This document shows, piece by piece, positions 1-14,200 of a DNA stretch of 64,000 nt (positions within the stretch are counted from its first letter, which is position 1; each line of letters starts with the position of its first letter). The stretch is from Erythrocercus mccallii (lineage: Eukaryota; Chordata; Aves; Passeriformes; Dicruridae). Location of the stretch: the NCBI GenBank assembly GCA_013397435.1, contig VZRG01002006.1:1-64000 (forward strand), in the 5' to 3' direction. The notes under the pieces were generated by a model. That model made no database searches. It saw only the letters and a program-made list of their open reading frames with translations, and had not been told where the DNA came from. Both the position numbers and the translations under genes were made by a program.

Positions 1-3000
1 ATTGGTTGCATTCTTTTACAAAAATTATCAGGATTAAGGAAAAAAGCCCCCGAAAAGTAACAGAACCATGTCAAACAAAATTTAAAGACTGCTGGCAGTG
101 CTTTGGAAACTGACTGAAGGATTACAGGCATCATTTTAACTGCTCAGGAAAAGATAATATATCCATCATGAATCTGAAACACTGAATTTGCTCTTCCAAA
201 CACATATTCAAGCATTACCTGTTTTCACTGGGCATGCTGAATGAAAATTGCAGCATTTTACAGCTGACCTACATGGTGCTGGTTACATGAAGAGCAAAGA
301 AAGAGGTGGAAACCCAAGCAATCAGGCAGTGTAGGCTGAGATGTTACTATTACCACCTTCATACCTATTTTTTTTTTTTTTGTGGCACAGTGTAATTCTT
401 ATTTCACTCAAAGAGTGATTGCAAAAGCAAAACTGGCCAACAGATTCTGGTATGATTTAAGAGAGATGATATACCTAATTATGAGAAACTCCATTTGTTC
501 TGTTTTCATTTTATGTAAGTTACTGCGGGGTTTGACAGTGATGGAGTTCCCCAGCAGAAAAGGCACATGGTGCTCAGGCTCCAGGGACCTGTGGGAATGC
601 TGCTGCACCACAGCAGCTGATTAATTAACCCTCTCTCAGCTGTCATTTACCAATTATATCCTTTCACAATCAGTAAATCTGTCATGAAAGGACAGGTTCT
701 GCTCCTCTGCAGTCTGAACAATGGCACTGTGGCCATCATGTTTTATTACTGCACTCCCCTAAGATGCATGGAGGAGCCTGGAGAAAACACTTGAGCTGCC
801 TCTCTGGTAAGCAGAGCACAACAAATTTCCATTAACAGTGCTCCTTGACCTCCGGCCATGATAGGGATTACAACCCCTTGGCTCACTTGCCTCCAGTCTT
901 CTGCTGTCCCTCCCATGTTCCTTGTGTCCCAGGGGCTGCATTCCTCCTCCAGCAACAGCACGTTTCCTTGGCACATCCTTCCCTCATATGCACAGAGAAA
1001 CCTCCATCCACCAGTGACTTATATGTAAAATGGCTAACAAGGAAGGAAAAATGCTTGCCTGCTTTTTTTTTTCTCCCCAGTATCTGTCTGAATCCCATTT
1101 TGTCAAAGGGTGTTTTTATGCTGAAATGTTCAGTGGCAAAGAAATCCTCCTGTCAACCATTCCTTGCTGCTGCTGTTTTGGCAGACTGCATCCACCAGTG
1201 CCTGCCTCTGCCGGGGTCACCTGGCCCTGCTGCCAGCACCTCATGAGAGAGGCGTGAGGGCAACTGAGCATCTCTCCCTGGGGCACAGCATCCCCAAGAG
1301 TCCACTGCCCACAAAGCCTCTAATCCACTCGTCTGTGGGTTTTCAGTCTTTCTGCCATCGTCTCCTCAGACACAAGGGAGGGTGACAAATGAGATGAATC
1401 ATCATGTTTGCCACAGAGACAGGAGATTTGATTCTTCTGTGTCTGTGGAAATGCAGATCAGCAACTGTAGCATCCTGCTGCGTGGGAAGAGAAATTAAAT
1501 GCCACATTCAGGAGAATATTATGGTGAATAAATGTAATCTGCATATAATGCAACAATGACCCTGGACTATCTAAACCCAACTTCAGACAGCTGGCAGAAT
1601 TAAAGTCCAAAACCTGTTGGTTTTGTGCTTAGTTCTGTGCTTAGGAATTGCTCCTCTTTCACTCCAACAGTGAGAATATATTTGACCAAGTCCTGCTAGC
1701 ATCCTCTATCACATAGAATGGTAGAGTTTCTGGACAATGAGTAAAAGGACGGATTAACCAAGATCTGCCAAATTTCCTTTGCACAGAAAGTAGAAAAAGC
1801 TGTTTTTTCAAATTAGGCACGTATTGATAGGAATGCAGGAATGCAGAAATGCAGTGGCATTACCTGTGAAGTTCAGAGTCGTTGTCCCTAGATCAGCACA
1901 TGTAATTGAAATATTTGTAACTTTAAGGAAGTCCAGTGTGCTTTCTTCTTATCTTATTGAAGCCATATTGATAGTAACAGTAAGGAAATATTTAAGAGGC
2001 TAAGAAACTGTGATGATATCTATTTTCTGAAATTAATGTAAAGCCAGCAAATATTATTGCTATCATTACACAATATTTTGCATGCTATTGCATAACATGT
2101 TTTTGGGAAAAAAAAAAAAAAAAAAGAACATGAGGCTGTGTTATAAGCAGTCCCAGCAGGGTGGGAGGGAGAAGAGGACAGGCTGCTGGCTAGACCCAGC
2201 CAGTCCAACACTAGATCAACAGGTAGGGCTCCCTGAGATTGCCTGAGAGCCAAAGGAAGCCTTTGGAGTATGTGTTGATGTGATGGGGTGCTTTAACTTT
2301 TATTTTAATTTGTGAACACAGGACTTAGGGGGATGCATTGCTAGGAAGTACCATGCATTAATCTTAACTCTGAAGGATTTCCCTTTGCTTTATAACACCC
2401 CCCTTGAAACTATTAAGAAACACACTGTAAAAAACCTTAAAAGTACAGTTTTGAGAACCTTTTACTTTCAGGCCAGAGCACAAGGTCAGTGCACAAACAA
2501 AGTCCAGGATGAAATAAATCATCACATTTACCAGCACAGGAGGCCTGTGACTGCCTGAGGCCTGCTGACTAACTTTGTAATCAACCCATGCTGTATCTTT
2601 TGAGCCACCCACTGTTTTTATCACTTTTTGAATCTAAGCACAGCACGCAGGTGTTTTAATTTAGACTTGGTCTTCTGCACTGAAAGATCAAACCATTCTG
2701 GTTTCACATTTGAAAATCTGCATCCTCTAATTTAGCAATACTTTTGGTCAGCATGATTGACAAATGGTTTAAGCACATCAGTCTCTTTCAGTGTCTCCAG
2801 TATAGCTCATTACAGTGCTCATCTAAAGAGATGGGGATTTTTTTTCTTGCCCATTTTCAGTAGACTGCTTTGTCTTTTATTTCTCTTATTTTCATTCATT
2901 TTCTTCTACCCAGATGGGTAGAATATATCTGCAAACATAATCTTGGGGGAATCTTTTTATGTGTTTGCCAAGTGTATTCATAAAGAAACAGGTGACTTGG

Positions 3001-5651
3001 AAGCAGAATCCTTCTGTTCATTGCTCACAGAATTTCAGCTTTCATTTTCAGGGGAAATAGAGGTCTAGAAGGAAAGGGTACATAAAATGCAATAACAAAG
3101 GCAGAAAATAATAGGTTTCTCTATTTTGGTACCTGGTTTATTTAGGTTTGTATAGGCAAACTGAAGCCCTTTAAGATCTTCATTGCTCATTTGCTGCTCC
3201 TAGTAGATTAGGAAAGGGATGTGACTGTGCTCTATATACTGGTGGTTTTAAAGCATAGCGTCAGATTTTCTCACCCTTTTTTGGGGTTTTGAGGAGATAG
3301 CTGTAGCTACTTCACTGTTGCCTGATAAGCTCTGGTTTCTGACAAATTAAAAATCATGAGACATTGATCAGGCAAAGCCAGAAGGTTGTGCAATGCTGTT
3401 TTGCTGACCATTGTCTGGTTTTTTTCAGGCTGCTTGGTGTCCACAGGAGCAGCCTGGCACAGCCTCTGAGGCAGCCTTGGGAGCGAGGCGGAGACCCAAG
3501 CACTGACACACATGTGCCACCAGTAGTACTGCCAACCAAACTTGGAACAGCTAAGAGAGTTGTTCAACAAAACACAGTCTGTGCTGGAGCCAGGTTACAT
3601 CTGCCAGTGCCTCTATCTTTCACCAGGGGCTGTCAGATCTGCTGGTCATGCTGGACATCACCCATTTGGTCTAGATGAAGAAACATGTCACTACCACATT
3701 GCCGAACGAGAGGGTAAAACCAGCAGGCATACAAGAGTCCTGAATGGAAAAATGAAACAATCCAGTGTGGTGGTTTTACCTGCAAGCTGGAACGTAACAT
3801 AGACCCATTTGGCTGCACCTAGAGGTCTTTTTGCCTCCCAACTAAAGAAAAATAGGCAAGAGACATAGGAGGCCATGTGCAAGTCTTCACAGGAGGAAGC
3901 CAAGAAAAAGATCCTGTTTGCAGTTAGGATTTTTAAAGGAAAGCTTCTGTTTCTGAACAAGAAAACTGCCTGTTTGTTATTTCCTGCTATGTTCAGGTAA
4001 AGGGTGTGTAGCACACATTTTCTGTTAACAAAGAGGAGAAATGCTACTTATTTCTTTCTCTACAAGATGCAGAAAGGGCATTACCCAACCAAGGAGAATG
4101 AGTAAGAAGTTCCAGAAGTACTAGGACAGTTCTTTGTTGATGCAGGCTAGATATCAGAAGACAAATTTAAGAAACAGCAATAGAATATTGAAAAAGAGTT
4201 ACAGCCTGACTTCAAAATTATTATTTTAGAAAGTCTAAAAGACTTTAAGAAAAAAATTCTATTTGAATAATGCTTTCCTGCCCTTTGTAGTCTAGCCCAT
4301 TCCACTGAATATGATGCCACAGACCTTCATAAATCTGTAAGTATATTTGACACCAATACCCATACATTTGCCTTTGAGCTTTTCATCTGAAAAATCATGT
4401 TTTAAGCTCATGTGTCATTAGTTTTGTCGTTTCTTGAAAATGAAAGGCAAGGAAGGACACAATGAGCTTTACTGAATGCCAAAGGTCTCAAAGAGCAAAC
4501 TGGGTTGCACCAGCTGGTTTCTGAAGGCACCTGAAATAACTAGGAATAGACAGAAACTTCTTCTCAGAGTGACCAGAAGGCACAACTCATCCTCACAGTA
4601 GTTGGCTTTTCACTTGGCTGAGGAGAACATGTTTAGATGGTGTGCTCTGCCCTCAGTCTGGGATAAACTCACATACAGCTGAAAAGCCAGGTGCTGCAGA
4701 GCTGCCACAAGCAAAGAAACACTAATTCTGTCAGCTGGAAGGTGGGTGCATTATCTCAGGCTCAGCACAGAGCTGATGTCTTTCATCCACAGTTCATTTC
4801 CACTAAACAGAGCTGCATCCTGCTTTTAGGAAAAAAAGAAAAAAATAAATCCCACAGCCACAATTAGTCTTGCTCATATTCTGTTTCTCTCATGATGATT
4901 AGAGCATCCCTTCTTTCAGAACGACTCAAAATAAGTGGAAAAAGTCCTTTTCCTCCTTACTTTGCAAAGCTCCTCAGGCATGTCTACTGAATTCATGGGT
5001 ACAACTCTTGTATAAAGCACAGCTTCAGTTGTCTGTCAAAGTAAAATCACATCCATACTGCCCAAACTACTCTTTTCATTCAGGAATGTATTGATTCCTC
5101 CAAAGATAGTGAAAATCTCAACTGGATAAAAGTATCAGCTGTGAAACCCCTCCTCTCACATAAATTCAGACACTTTAATGTGCCCACTGTCACATCCTGC
5201 TTGGCTCTAGGTATAGTACCACAATCATTCCTACACCGAGAAGAGTAAAATGCAGAACAGTGGTTACCTTCACTTTCCTCTGCAGGCCTGTCCTGCCTCC
5301 TCAATTAATTATATAATTCCTGAATTAAAGGCACTCAATCCCCCCTGCTGTGACTGGATGACTACTTTGCAAAAAATCAACCAGGATATGCTCCTTAAAA
5401 GCACATGCTCTGAAAATGGACTTACACTGTCACTGCCACTTTAGGAGAGAGTGAGATTAAGGAGTGAAAAGAAAGTGGCTCCATTAGAACCATCCAGGCA
5501 ATTTATAATGGCTACTCTGTGACTGTGAGGTGAATATGAATTAGTAAAAACATTTAAGATTGTCAATAATAAAAGAGTTGCATTTCAGGTTCTACCACAG
5601 CTCGAAATGTTTTTATTTTGAAAATGCCAGTTGTGCTAAGGTTTAATTAAA

Positions 5652-5706
5652 TGAAAAAAAAAAGGAAAAAAGAAGAAAAAAAATTTAAAAAAAGAAAAAA
5701 AAAAAG
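5652..5706. repeat. A-rich polypurine tract
   Basis: About 55 bases made almost wholly of A with scattered G, interrupted by one TTT. This is low-complexity sequence with no coding content. A reading frame on the opposite strand ends in a run of F only because of this tract. Confidence 0.85.
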
Positions 5707-6618
5707 ACTTGCAAACGAAAAATATCTAAATACAGAGGCAACAGTGAGAAATCACAAAGGTCAGATGCAAAATGCTCTGTATCTTCTGCATTATTCACCA
5801 ACATAGCAGCCCCAGGGCTCAGGATCACAGTGCTTAATGTATTAATTTTTTTCTGGCCAGTCCCTGAAAGCATCTGCATACACTATTTCAGGACTAAAAG
5901 GACTTATGCAATGTTTTGATAGGCTTACATAGATAAGATGAGTACACTTTTTTTCTCAGCCAAATCCCTCTTTTCATAGACATTGCATCTCTGAAAGCAT
6001 ATCTACAAAATTAACACAACACAACAGTAAAACTGAATGTGGCCTCAGAAAATATAAATGTAAAAAGATACACAATATTTTACTAGATATATTGCATTAA
6101 TAAATTTGTAGCTTAGAAATACTGAAATTCCCACCAACATTATGCATTATTAAATATGATACTTCATATTTAATTCTGAATTTCTAACTATGTACTTCTG
6201 TGCTCTATGTATATTATACTGCATTAAAATAAACATTTTTATTTAGATTCTCTTTTGTAATTTTTCTAGCAGAAGCACTAAGTCATTTACTCATATCCTT
6301 GGAAAATGTTGTATGAGTAAATGTTGGTATAATCTGGCTTTATGTTTCTAAGCCAAGTAATAAATGAAGTGAGGTTTTCATTGCAGTATTTATAATGCAT
6401 TTTGCTTGTTGCAGAATGAGACATATTGATCAAAAATCTTTCACTGAAAATAGCTACTGCAGCCAAAGCAGCATGAATGAGCTGGATGCAAACTGGAATA
6501 TCTACAAAGACAAATTACTAGGATGCTCAGAAGTACTGGGAGTATATTTCAGGAGAGGCATTTAAAATAGCTTGTTCTTTCTGCCTAGTAGATTTAGAAG
6601 GGACAACCATTTGCTGTT

Positions 6619-6674
6619 AAAAAAAGAAAAAGAAAAGGAAAAAAAAGAAAAAAGAAAGAGGAAGAAAAATAAAA
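6619..6674. repeat. A/G polypurine tract
   Basis: About 55 bases of AAAG, AAAAG and GGAAAA-type units with one T near the end. It is low-complexity sequence resembling a decayed (AAAAG)n repeat. Confidence 0.85.
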
Positions 6675-8094
6675 CCCAAGGACTAAATTTCTAACTACCA
6701 GAGATTATTTTTGTCTGGAGAGACCCTAAAGATGCTAGTAATGGGAGCAGAACTCATTGTAAGAGTTTAATCAGGTCATTAAAATGTCCATGTAATATGA
6801 TTACAGACAGAGCAGGAGCAAGTCCCCCTCTAGAGCAGGGAAGTATGATCTTCTGACACAGAGCTGTTATGCTCAGTCCTAACATCATTCTTCTTTGGGT
6901 CAGCACTTCAGCATTAAATATATGCTGAAGCTTCACTGATTTCTTTGGACATTTACAATCTCTGTTGCCTACCAGGAGAGTCAGTCAGTATTTGGAGCTT
7001 CAGGTAATGTATGAGATAGCTGCTGTATCCTTTTTTGAAGAAGCAATGCCTTACTGGAGTGTTGCTACGTAAGTTGATTTTTACTGACATGTGAACTGCT
7101 TAAACATGAAATGCTTTTGTTAGGAGAAAAATAAAGACCAAACACACTGATTTGTTTTGCACTTTTCAAAATATTTGTATTTTTATTTCTTCCTCTATTT
7201 TAGAAAAATAATAAATATATACATATACTTATGTATGTATATATAATTTCTTTACCCTATGCAACTTCCCATCAATTTGACGTAAAGAGGAAAATGGATG
7301 GTAGTGCAGCAATAACATTAAGGCACATACAATGCGGTAAATGGAAAATGAGAAACTCTAGTAAACCTTAACAATTGAAGCACTTAATTTTTAAATTTAA
7401 TGTTAGTATCAGAATCAAATTATGTCTAAGTACTTAATCAAAGTACACCTAAAATGCACACACAGATACAACCATGTAATTAATTTTCATTGTTCACTAC
7501 AGGACATCAAGTTCCTACCCAGGTTTCCTTTGTCACTTTTTCCTCCGCCTCTAACTGAATCTTTCCTGCCTGTGAGCTTTCCTAAGCCAGCTTTGCCACA
7601 AATCCAAATGAGATGCCTGGTTGTTCCAAAATGAAGCCGAATTCGCTGCCAGGGACTGACAATGCTCAGCTCATGGCCTGTGAGTGCCTGAGCAGCACAT
7701 CCCACCCTGCACTGGTGCATGGTGCTTCAGTCTCTTCACCCCTATCAGTGACCAGAGGTGGGCTGTGATTTAAAGCAAACCATTTGGCATGAACTGTGCA
7801 GCCTATTCTCACATCTGACTCTCAATAACTCTGTAAAGCAAAAGTGCTGAACATAAAGTGGGCATAATAGACATTTCAAGAGATTATGGACATGGTCATT
7901 AGTGCTTTGCTGAATTGCGATTTTGCACCAATTATTTTGTTACTGAATTTTTCACATGTCCGTTGTGACTTTCTATGCTCCTCATTAGGCATAGCTGACA
8001 GCTTTCTGCCATTAAAGAATGATTCTTTCAATTAGAAGATCACAGTAAGTATTGTATTATCAAGATGAACAATAATACTCCTATTTTATATAGC

Positions 8095-8111
8095 ATGCCA
8101 TATATATATAT
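8095..8111. repeat. Short (TA)n microsatellite abutting an LTR
   Basis: About eight TA units immediately precede the left end of the LTR at 8113. The LTR may have inserted into or beside an existing TA tract. Confidence 0.75.
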
Positions 8112-8112
8112 G

Positions 8113-8844
8113 TGTCCTGGTTTGTAAAGACAGGTATCTGCTAAAGAAGGCAGAAGCCTCCCTTGAAGATGTAAACCCCCTCCCTCTGAATTATTGAAAT
8201 TTTGAAATTAAGGGGCTTTCAGGCAAAGATATGGGAATAGGAATAACAATTCTTTACTAGGAAAATTAAATAAAAATGCTGTAGTACAAACAAACAAAAA
8301 GAAAACACTGACAGAGTCAGAATAAAACCTGACACCCTGTTGGTCAGGGTGTTGGTAGCAGTCCAATTAAATTGTGGCTGTGGTCCTCCTAGAGTGACAG
8401 ATATGGTTCTGTGGGAGCAGAGATGATCCTGTAGAATGGTGTAGTCTTTCTCTGAGGGTCCAGTGGTGGTGAGATGGGTCCAGTCTTCCTCTGGGAATCC
8501 AGTGCAAACAGGCTGTCCTGGTGTTCTGAATCGCAGCTTTTATCCAGGTAGGAATGCTCGGCTCCTCCCTGAGTGGAGCATCTCACAGTGGGATGATATA
8601 ATTTTATCAGTCATGCTGTGAGCATTAATGGCCCATTAACAGCAGATACCACCCGGAGGGAGGATGTGTCGTGGAAGAGATAAGGAGCACTGCCCCACCT
8701 GATTTTAACAGCTGGCCGATTAACAGAAGATATCCCCAGAGTTATGAGGAATGGAAGAGATAACAAAACACTGCCCCACCTGGTTTTAACAGATGGTAAC
8801 GGAATACATACTTTTGGTTACATCTTGCACTGCAACCTAAGACA
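8113..8844 (-). mobile_element. Solo LTR of an endogenous retrovirus, minus strand
   Basis: This is a roughly 730-bp element with inverted termini TGTC and GACA, as expected for an LTR. It resembles an LTR family that I recall from songbird genomes. Orientation is inferred from order on the minus strand: a TATA-like GGATAAAAG at 8537-8545, then an AGTAAA at 8253-8258 in the place of a poly(A) signal. The part upstream of the TATA (U3, right side) contains two tandem copies of an 84-bp unit. No internal retroviral sequence flanks it, so it is a solo LTR left by recombination between two LTRs. The trinucleotide ATG sits next to both ends, which is too short to count as a target-site duplication. 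Its orientation is the same as the host gene. Confidence 0.85.
8635..8795 (-). repeat. Tandem duplication, period 84 bp, within LTR U3
   Basis: The block beginning ATTAACAGCAGATA at 8635 recurs, diverged, as ATTAACAGAAGATA at 8719. Both copies share GGAAGAGATAA, then CACTGCCCCACCTG and TTTTAACAG in the same order. Tandem repeats in U3 upstream of the promoter are typical positions for retroviral enhancer duplications. Confidence 0.8.
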
Positions 8845-10064
8845 ATGTGACATAAAAATGAGTTAAACAACTATGAGGCCACTTCTGTAACTAGCAAATG
8901 TACTGGAAGTCATTGTCCTTCATAACTGTTTAGACCAACAAAACTGGCAGGACTACAGATTTACAGTATGCCAGCCAACTGAAAGCAGACTGCTTCTTTT
9001 TCAGAACAGAGTAGTGCTGTTGATGATTAGACACATTTAATACACTTTTCTATTTTCAACATGAAATAAAATAATGAAAAATAACCAGATTTTCAAGTGC
9101 ATTCTATTAGGATATCAATGTTACATAGGATATGAATCACATATGTTTTGTATTTTAATTTTGTTGATTCAGAGACATTATATATTACCTAAATATACAT
9201 GTTATAGTATGCCTTCATCTAGCCTGGCTTTGTACATACTAATTCAAAAAACTAGACTGACTACAGGGTGACTAGACTTTCACAGGGTGAAAACTCAGTT
9301 TTAAAATTGAGGCTATGTTGGCTTTAAGAAATAAGTAATCCAACCACCTAATTTTGCTACTTCTTTTATTTAACATTTTTTCAGTCAACAGGCCAAGAAA
9401 ACAGGCACTGGCTGCCAGCATATGAAATTGGCAGGAACAAAAACACTCAACTGCCTCTAAGTTTCTTTTTGATTTCCATGAAGATATTAGAAAAAATATG
9501 GCAGGAATTTTAAAATACTATATTTGAACTGAATATACTTTCTCTTGCTTCAATTTTGCTTATTTAATCACATTAAGCTGTCAAAGTAATTCTGCTTACA
9601 CAAAGTGCCTTTCTTAAGCTGATAGTGAAATATATTTCATTAACAGCATAATTTTGTACTACATGAAAAAAGAATCCCATTATATTTATACATGGATGTG
9701 GTTTATTTCCCCCATGTTCTAATGAATTTTATGTGGGAAAAAAGTGTTATTTTCTTGCTTGCCTGAATCCATTGCACTTGATTCATTACAGAAATGAACA
9801 TGCTAAAAATTGTTGGGTTGTAGGGTTGTTGTCTGGTTGGTTGTTTGCTCTCCTACCATTTTCCAGACCTTAAGCATAGGACAAAGACCTGAGAGCATGT
9901 TTACTCTAAGCTCAGCTGTGACAGGAACTCCTCTCATGGTCCTGCCCCAGTCATGCAGCTTGGGGTGATGGGTTTTGTCAACCTGAACACTGCACACCCC
10001 ATAAGATGCTTCAGTAATAGAAGAACCCCGAGGAGCTCTGTCTCAGAGAGCACTTCTGAGAGCC

Positions 10065-10090
10065 AGTTTCCTTCCCTAGTTTCCTTCCCT
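10065..10090. repeat. Two perfect tandem copies of a 13-bp unit
   Basis: The unit AGTTTCCTTCCCT occurs twice head to tail, at 10065-10077 and 10078-10090. It is a simple local duplication. Confidence 0.9.
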
Positions 10091-11276
10091 AGGTTCCATC
10101 CCAACAAAGAATTGCTTTGATGCTATCCTCCACAAACAGGAAACCATAATAAATCCAGGTTTGCTTCATTTGAGCATCACCCTGGTGAACAATCTCCCCC
10201 AGACAAGGAGAGGGACCCTCCCACTGGAGCCACACAGTCCAGCTCTGCATCTCCTGACTGAGAATGTATGACCTGCTGAGTTTGCTAACATTGTTCTTTC
10301 TCAGTGGTTCTCATCAGCTTTCCAATCCCAAAGGGATAATACTAAACAGTGTGGCAGGAAAACAAAGGGTATGGAGGGTAATTTTGTATCTTTATATTAC
10401 TGAAACAAATTTTTAAATGCTTAATTTTTATCAAAGCTAAACATTTTCCCTTCACTTGCCATTTTAAGGTTTCCTTCTTTACAAATACTCTCCTGGTCTC
10501 CCTACCTGGTTCTGTAAAATTGCAAGAGCTGGTACTAAAAACTGTACAACTTTGAAAGAAATAATTTGGATCCAAAGTATTCAAGTTTGCAGTACTGCCA
10601 GGAGGTATAACTGACCATTTCACTGTTTTTAACAAAGGTTTCTTTCAACTTGGAACAGAGAGGCAATAATTCTGTAACTTGCTGTTAAACCAGCAGATTG
10701 CAAAATATCCAAGAAAATTATACATTGTTATACAGAATGACACTTCTAAGAATATCTATGTTGTACCTTGGAATATAGGTATTGAACTCAATTTGAGCCG
10801 TGGGAAAAAGTCAGTACAACACTATAACTGAAACCTCAGCAAAATTCATCCTAACCTAACCAAACATTTTTAATAATAATGGGTATAAGACTGGGAGAAA
10901 AAAAGAAAGCAGGAAAACATTTTTAACTAGAATACTTAAGGTAGCTATAAATTACATGTAATAATAAACAGCCTAGTGGAAAAAGCAGCTTTAATACTTC
11001 CTCTTAATTTGAAAATTAAGTTTTCAGTTAGAGGCAATACTAATATAAATGTAAGGGTAATTTAATTCATAACCCACATAAACATTGTTTAAATGGTGTT
11101 AACTCAGCATCTCACAAAATGCCTTGAACAAATAATATGATCCCAATACTATGGCACATATTGCTGTAATGTACAATAAAGTTCATTGCTATGCATCACT
11201 GCAAACCTCCAGCATACACCAACAATATAACCTGAGTAACAAAAACAATCGAGGCCTTTTCCAACTGAAAGTAATG

Positions 11277-11298
11277 CAAAAACAAACAAACAAACAAA
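11277..11298. repeat. (AAAC)n microsatellite
   Basis: Four to five AAAC units in an A-rich context. It is too short to suggest more than a simple-sequence tract. Confidence 0.85.
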
Positions 11299-14200
11299 AA
11301 GCCAAAACAAAACTATGAGAGAAAAATAGCAGTGTGAATGGTTCAACCATGATTCAACCTTTTCTATTCTGATGACAGCTCAGAGATCCCATTTGGATTA
11401 AATGCATTGGGTGCTGCCCTAAGAATGGCCTCACTAATGTGGACTCTAATGAATGTTTACAACTTTAAATGGACAAATACCCCTATTAAATTCACAGGAT
11501 GAATTTATAAAATACAGAAAATCACCTCCAACAAAAAGAAAGAAATAGGGAAACACTCTCTGGAAATTTTGTTATTGAGTTTTAAAAATCCTTTAAAAAT
11601 CCATAATAAAGAAGAAAAACAGAACAGACAATAGGGCTCACCACAGGGCACAAATTTAACCCTGTCCACTTCCATCTTTGTGTCCACAACTGTCTGTCAA
11701 GGTGACTACTTTCTCTCAAATATCACTAGTTTTCTATATTTGGTGTAAAGATTCATCATATTGGAACAAAGCATGCAGGTGACAATAATGTGTGGAAGAT
11801 TAATAGAGATGACAAGATGCCATCCTTAGGGGAAAGAAAACTGCTGTTGCACAGTCTGTCTTTTGTTGAAAGCTAATGGGAAAATTTTCTGCTTGTATGT
11901 GGAGAAATAAAGCATAGGTACTCCTTAAAAGCACACACTGCCTCAGAAGATGCTGTGTAACACATAATGCTTCTACAGTCATCTTTAAACAAAGCAACAT
12001 GAATTGGAGCACTGCTCTAGATGAGATTGCCTCCACCTCCATCTCAAGAGAGCTTTCAGATTTGGCTGGGGATGGTCTGAGGATGGTCTGTGGGGGAAAG
12101 TCAGCAAGAAGAGTGGTCAACAGTAGACCAGGAAAGTGACAGAAACACAGAGTGACAAGGGTGACATCTCTCACGTTAGTTATTTTCTGTGTAGGGATGC
12201 ACTGAAGAGGGGCTAGAGTACTGAGTGCTTTCCAAAAGCCCTCATTTAATCCTTACATTATGTGCATTAAGATGCTGCACACTCGCTTCTTTTAAAAAGC
12301 CTTTCCTTCTAAATATTTGCATTTGGTAATGAATACATGTAAGTTTCCCTATACCAGTGCCAGAACCTAGGTAGTACTGGCTACTAAGCCTGGCTAATGA
12401 CCCTTTTTTTCCAGAGGTCATTAGGAGAAAGGGTTATCATTGACAGTTTATTTGAAAAGCCAGTTTGTAAAACTGTTGAACACAGCCAAACCTCTGCACT
12501 GCAAATTAATGAAATAGAGCAATTCCAAATACATCAGTTATTGATCTTGTAAAAATTAGTCATGCATTCAGTCATTACTTCTTGGACTTCTACCTTCTGA
12601 GCCCACAGGGAGGGGAGCATTGCTCAGGGCCAGGCACAGTAACCAGCACAGCCCACACAGCTTGCCAACTCCAAGTCCGCAACAAAGACGCTGCCTGCTC
12701 TGAGGAAGAAGAAGGAGCACTGTGCAGTGGCAGGGGATACACAATTGCCCACTCAAACAACCCTTTGTATTAGCTTTACTTCTGCATTAAACCACAGAGT
12801 CCTCTGGGGAGAAAAACTGGATGACACAGTTAGGAAAAAATGCTTCAGTATGACCATAGCATTATCCACAGCAGTGATCATCCACAGACTTAAAAGGCAG
12901 TCCACAGACCACCTCTATTCTTCATCCTCCATTCTTCCTCTCATCTGAATGCAACCAAATTATTTTGGGGCTATGGAAGCACTACCGTGGGGACCTTGCC
13001 TACCTCCTGTGCCCCACAGAGCCACACAATCCTCCCTATGAAATGGATGTGAAAGGAAGTGGCTCTAGGGCAACTCCTCATCTCTCCTCTCTTTTTCCTT
13101 TTTACCTGAAATCCCAGAGAACAGGTGGACTATGGAAATAAATTCCCTGGACAAAGGAACTCCAAGATGACAGTGAGGGGAATTATTAACACCTCAAGCG
13201 ACAACTTGGTGAAGTGCAGACTTGGCTGGTGTAGGTCTGAATCTAGTCTAAATCAGATGCAATGTCACAGTAGACTATGGACTATGTAGAAACACACCAG
13301 AAAAAAATGTCACAGCGTGCTGGGTGGGCTTACAGACTCTGGGCTCTGTCATCTGGGACTGAAATTCGTGATGCTATTTTCCAGAGGATATATGCCATTA
13401 CATTTTTGTTGAGAAGTATTTCCTCCTTTTTAGAAGTGAATGGATCCATACTTGATAGGTTTTGAAATTATTATATCTCTTTTTCTTAAAGCTAAAACCC
13501 AACTACCTTCTAAGTACTTAGGAAAGTCCAATATGTTAACTGCTGAGAAGGTCATAGCAATTTAAATAACTAAAGAATAAAGAACCGCTGCTTAAATGAC
13601 TAACCTTTCTTAAATGATTTCTGAAATTGCCTAAAAGTTACTAGAAGTACAAGGAAATAGGAAACAACATACCAAGTTGTACAAGCAGGAATTAACAAAC
13701 GCAGCAATTTCCAATACAAGTACTACATTCCTGGATTCACCAAGAGCAGGATGGACAAAGGAAAAGCCTCCTTTAGGTACCTAAGAGCTTAACACCTTTC
13801 AATTTCTTAGGATCATTCTGAAAAACTGAAAATATTGCTTGTCTGAAGAAATTTTATTTTTTAAAGGGCCTTATTGCTTATACTAGGTTCCATAGATGAA
13901 TTTGTTAACATGGCAGTAATGGCACAGATTCAGGTTTGCAAGATGTCTAATTTATGGGTATGAAGTAGAGCCACGTAAATAATCTGCATGAGTATTTAAT
14001 TTGCTGAATAATGACCTTTGGTTTTTTTCTCCCAAAGTACCTAGCAGCAGATTTTTTTGATGTCAGTGCCTTTTACATGGGATCAAGCCAGTGAGCTGAA
14101 TTTCCCTAGTGTTTATTGACCAGAAGGTTATTTGACTTCGTTGAGTGGATGAGCATTTTAGGCACAAGGAATCAGCAAAAGTGGACTACCAAGGGTATTT

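Larger units (their letters stand above)
1..8112. other. Gene-free intron stretch without recognised interspersed repeat
   Basis: This is mostly AT-rich unique-looking DNA. A somewhat GC-richer patch lies at about 540-1400 and another at about 3420-3680. Short overlapping reading frames there (up to 133 codons at 845-1246) resemble no protein I know and have no convincing splice context. Homopolymer and purine tracts occur at 369-381 (T), 2108-2125 (A), 5652-5706 and 6619-6674. No RNA gene, promoter or exon could be supported. Confidence 0.6.

Noticed and set aside
845..1246. 133-codon frame in a GC-richer patch
   Set aside because: No recognisable domain and overlapping frames on both strands; GC-rich patches produce such frames by chance.
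3364..3802. Overlapping plus-strand frames after a TTTTTTTCAG acceptor-like motif at about 3420
   Set aside because: An acceptor-like motif alone is common in T-rich introns; no homology, no donor that fits, and the direction is opposite to KHDRBS2.
8027..8046. Possible KHDRBS2 downstream exon, because the minus strand reads CTAATTGAA (LIE, part of HVLIE)
   Set aside because: The flanking codons do not match the STAR sequence and there is no supporting splice site.
8389..8586. 65-codon frame on the minus strand
   Set aside because: Lies wholly inside the LTR at 8113-8844.
8107..8850. ATG on both sides of the LTR as a target-site duplication
   Set aside because: Three bases are too few; retroviral duplications are 4-6 bp and no such match is present.
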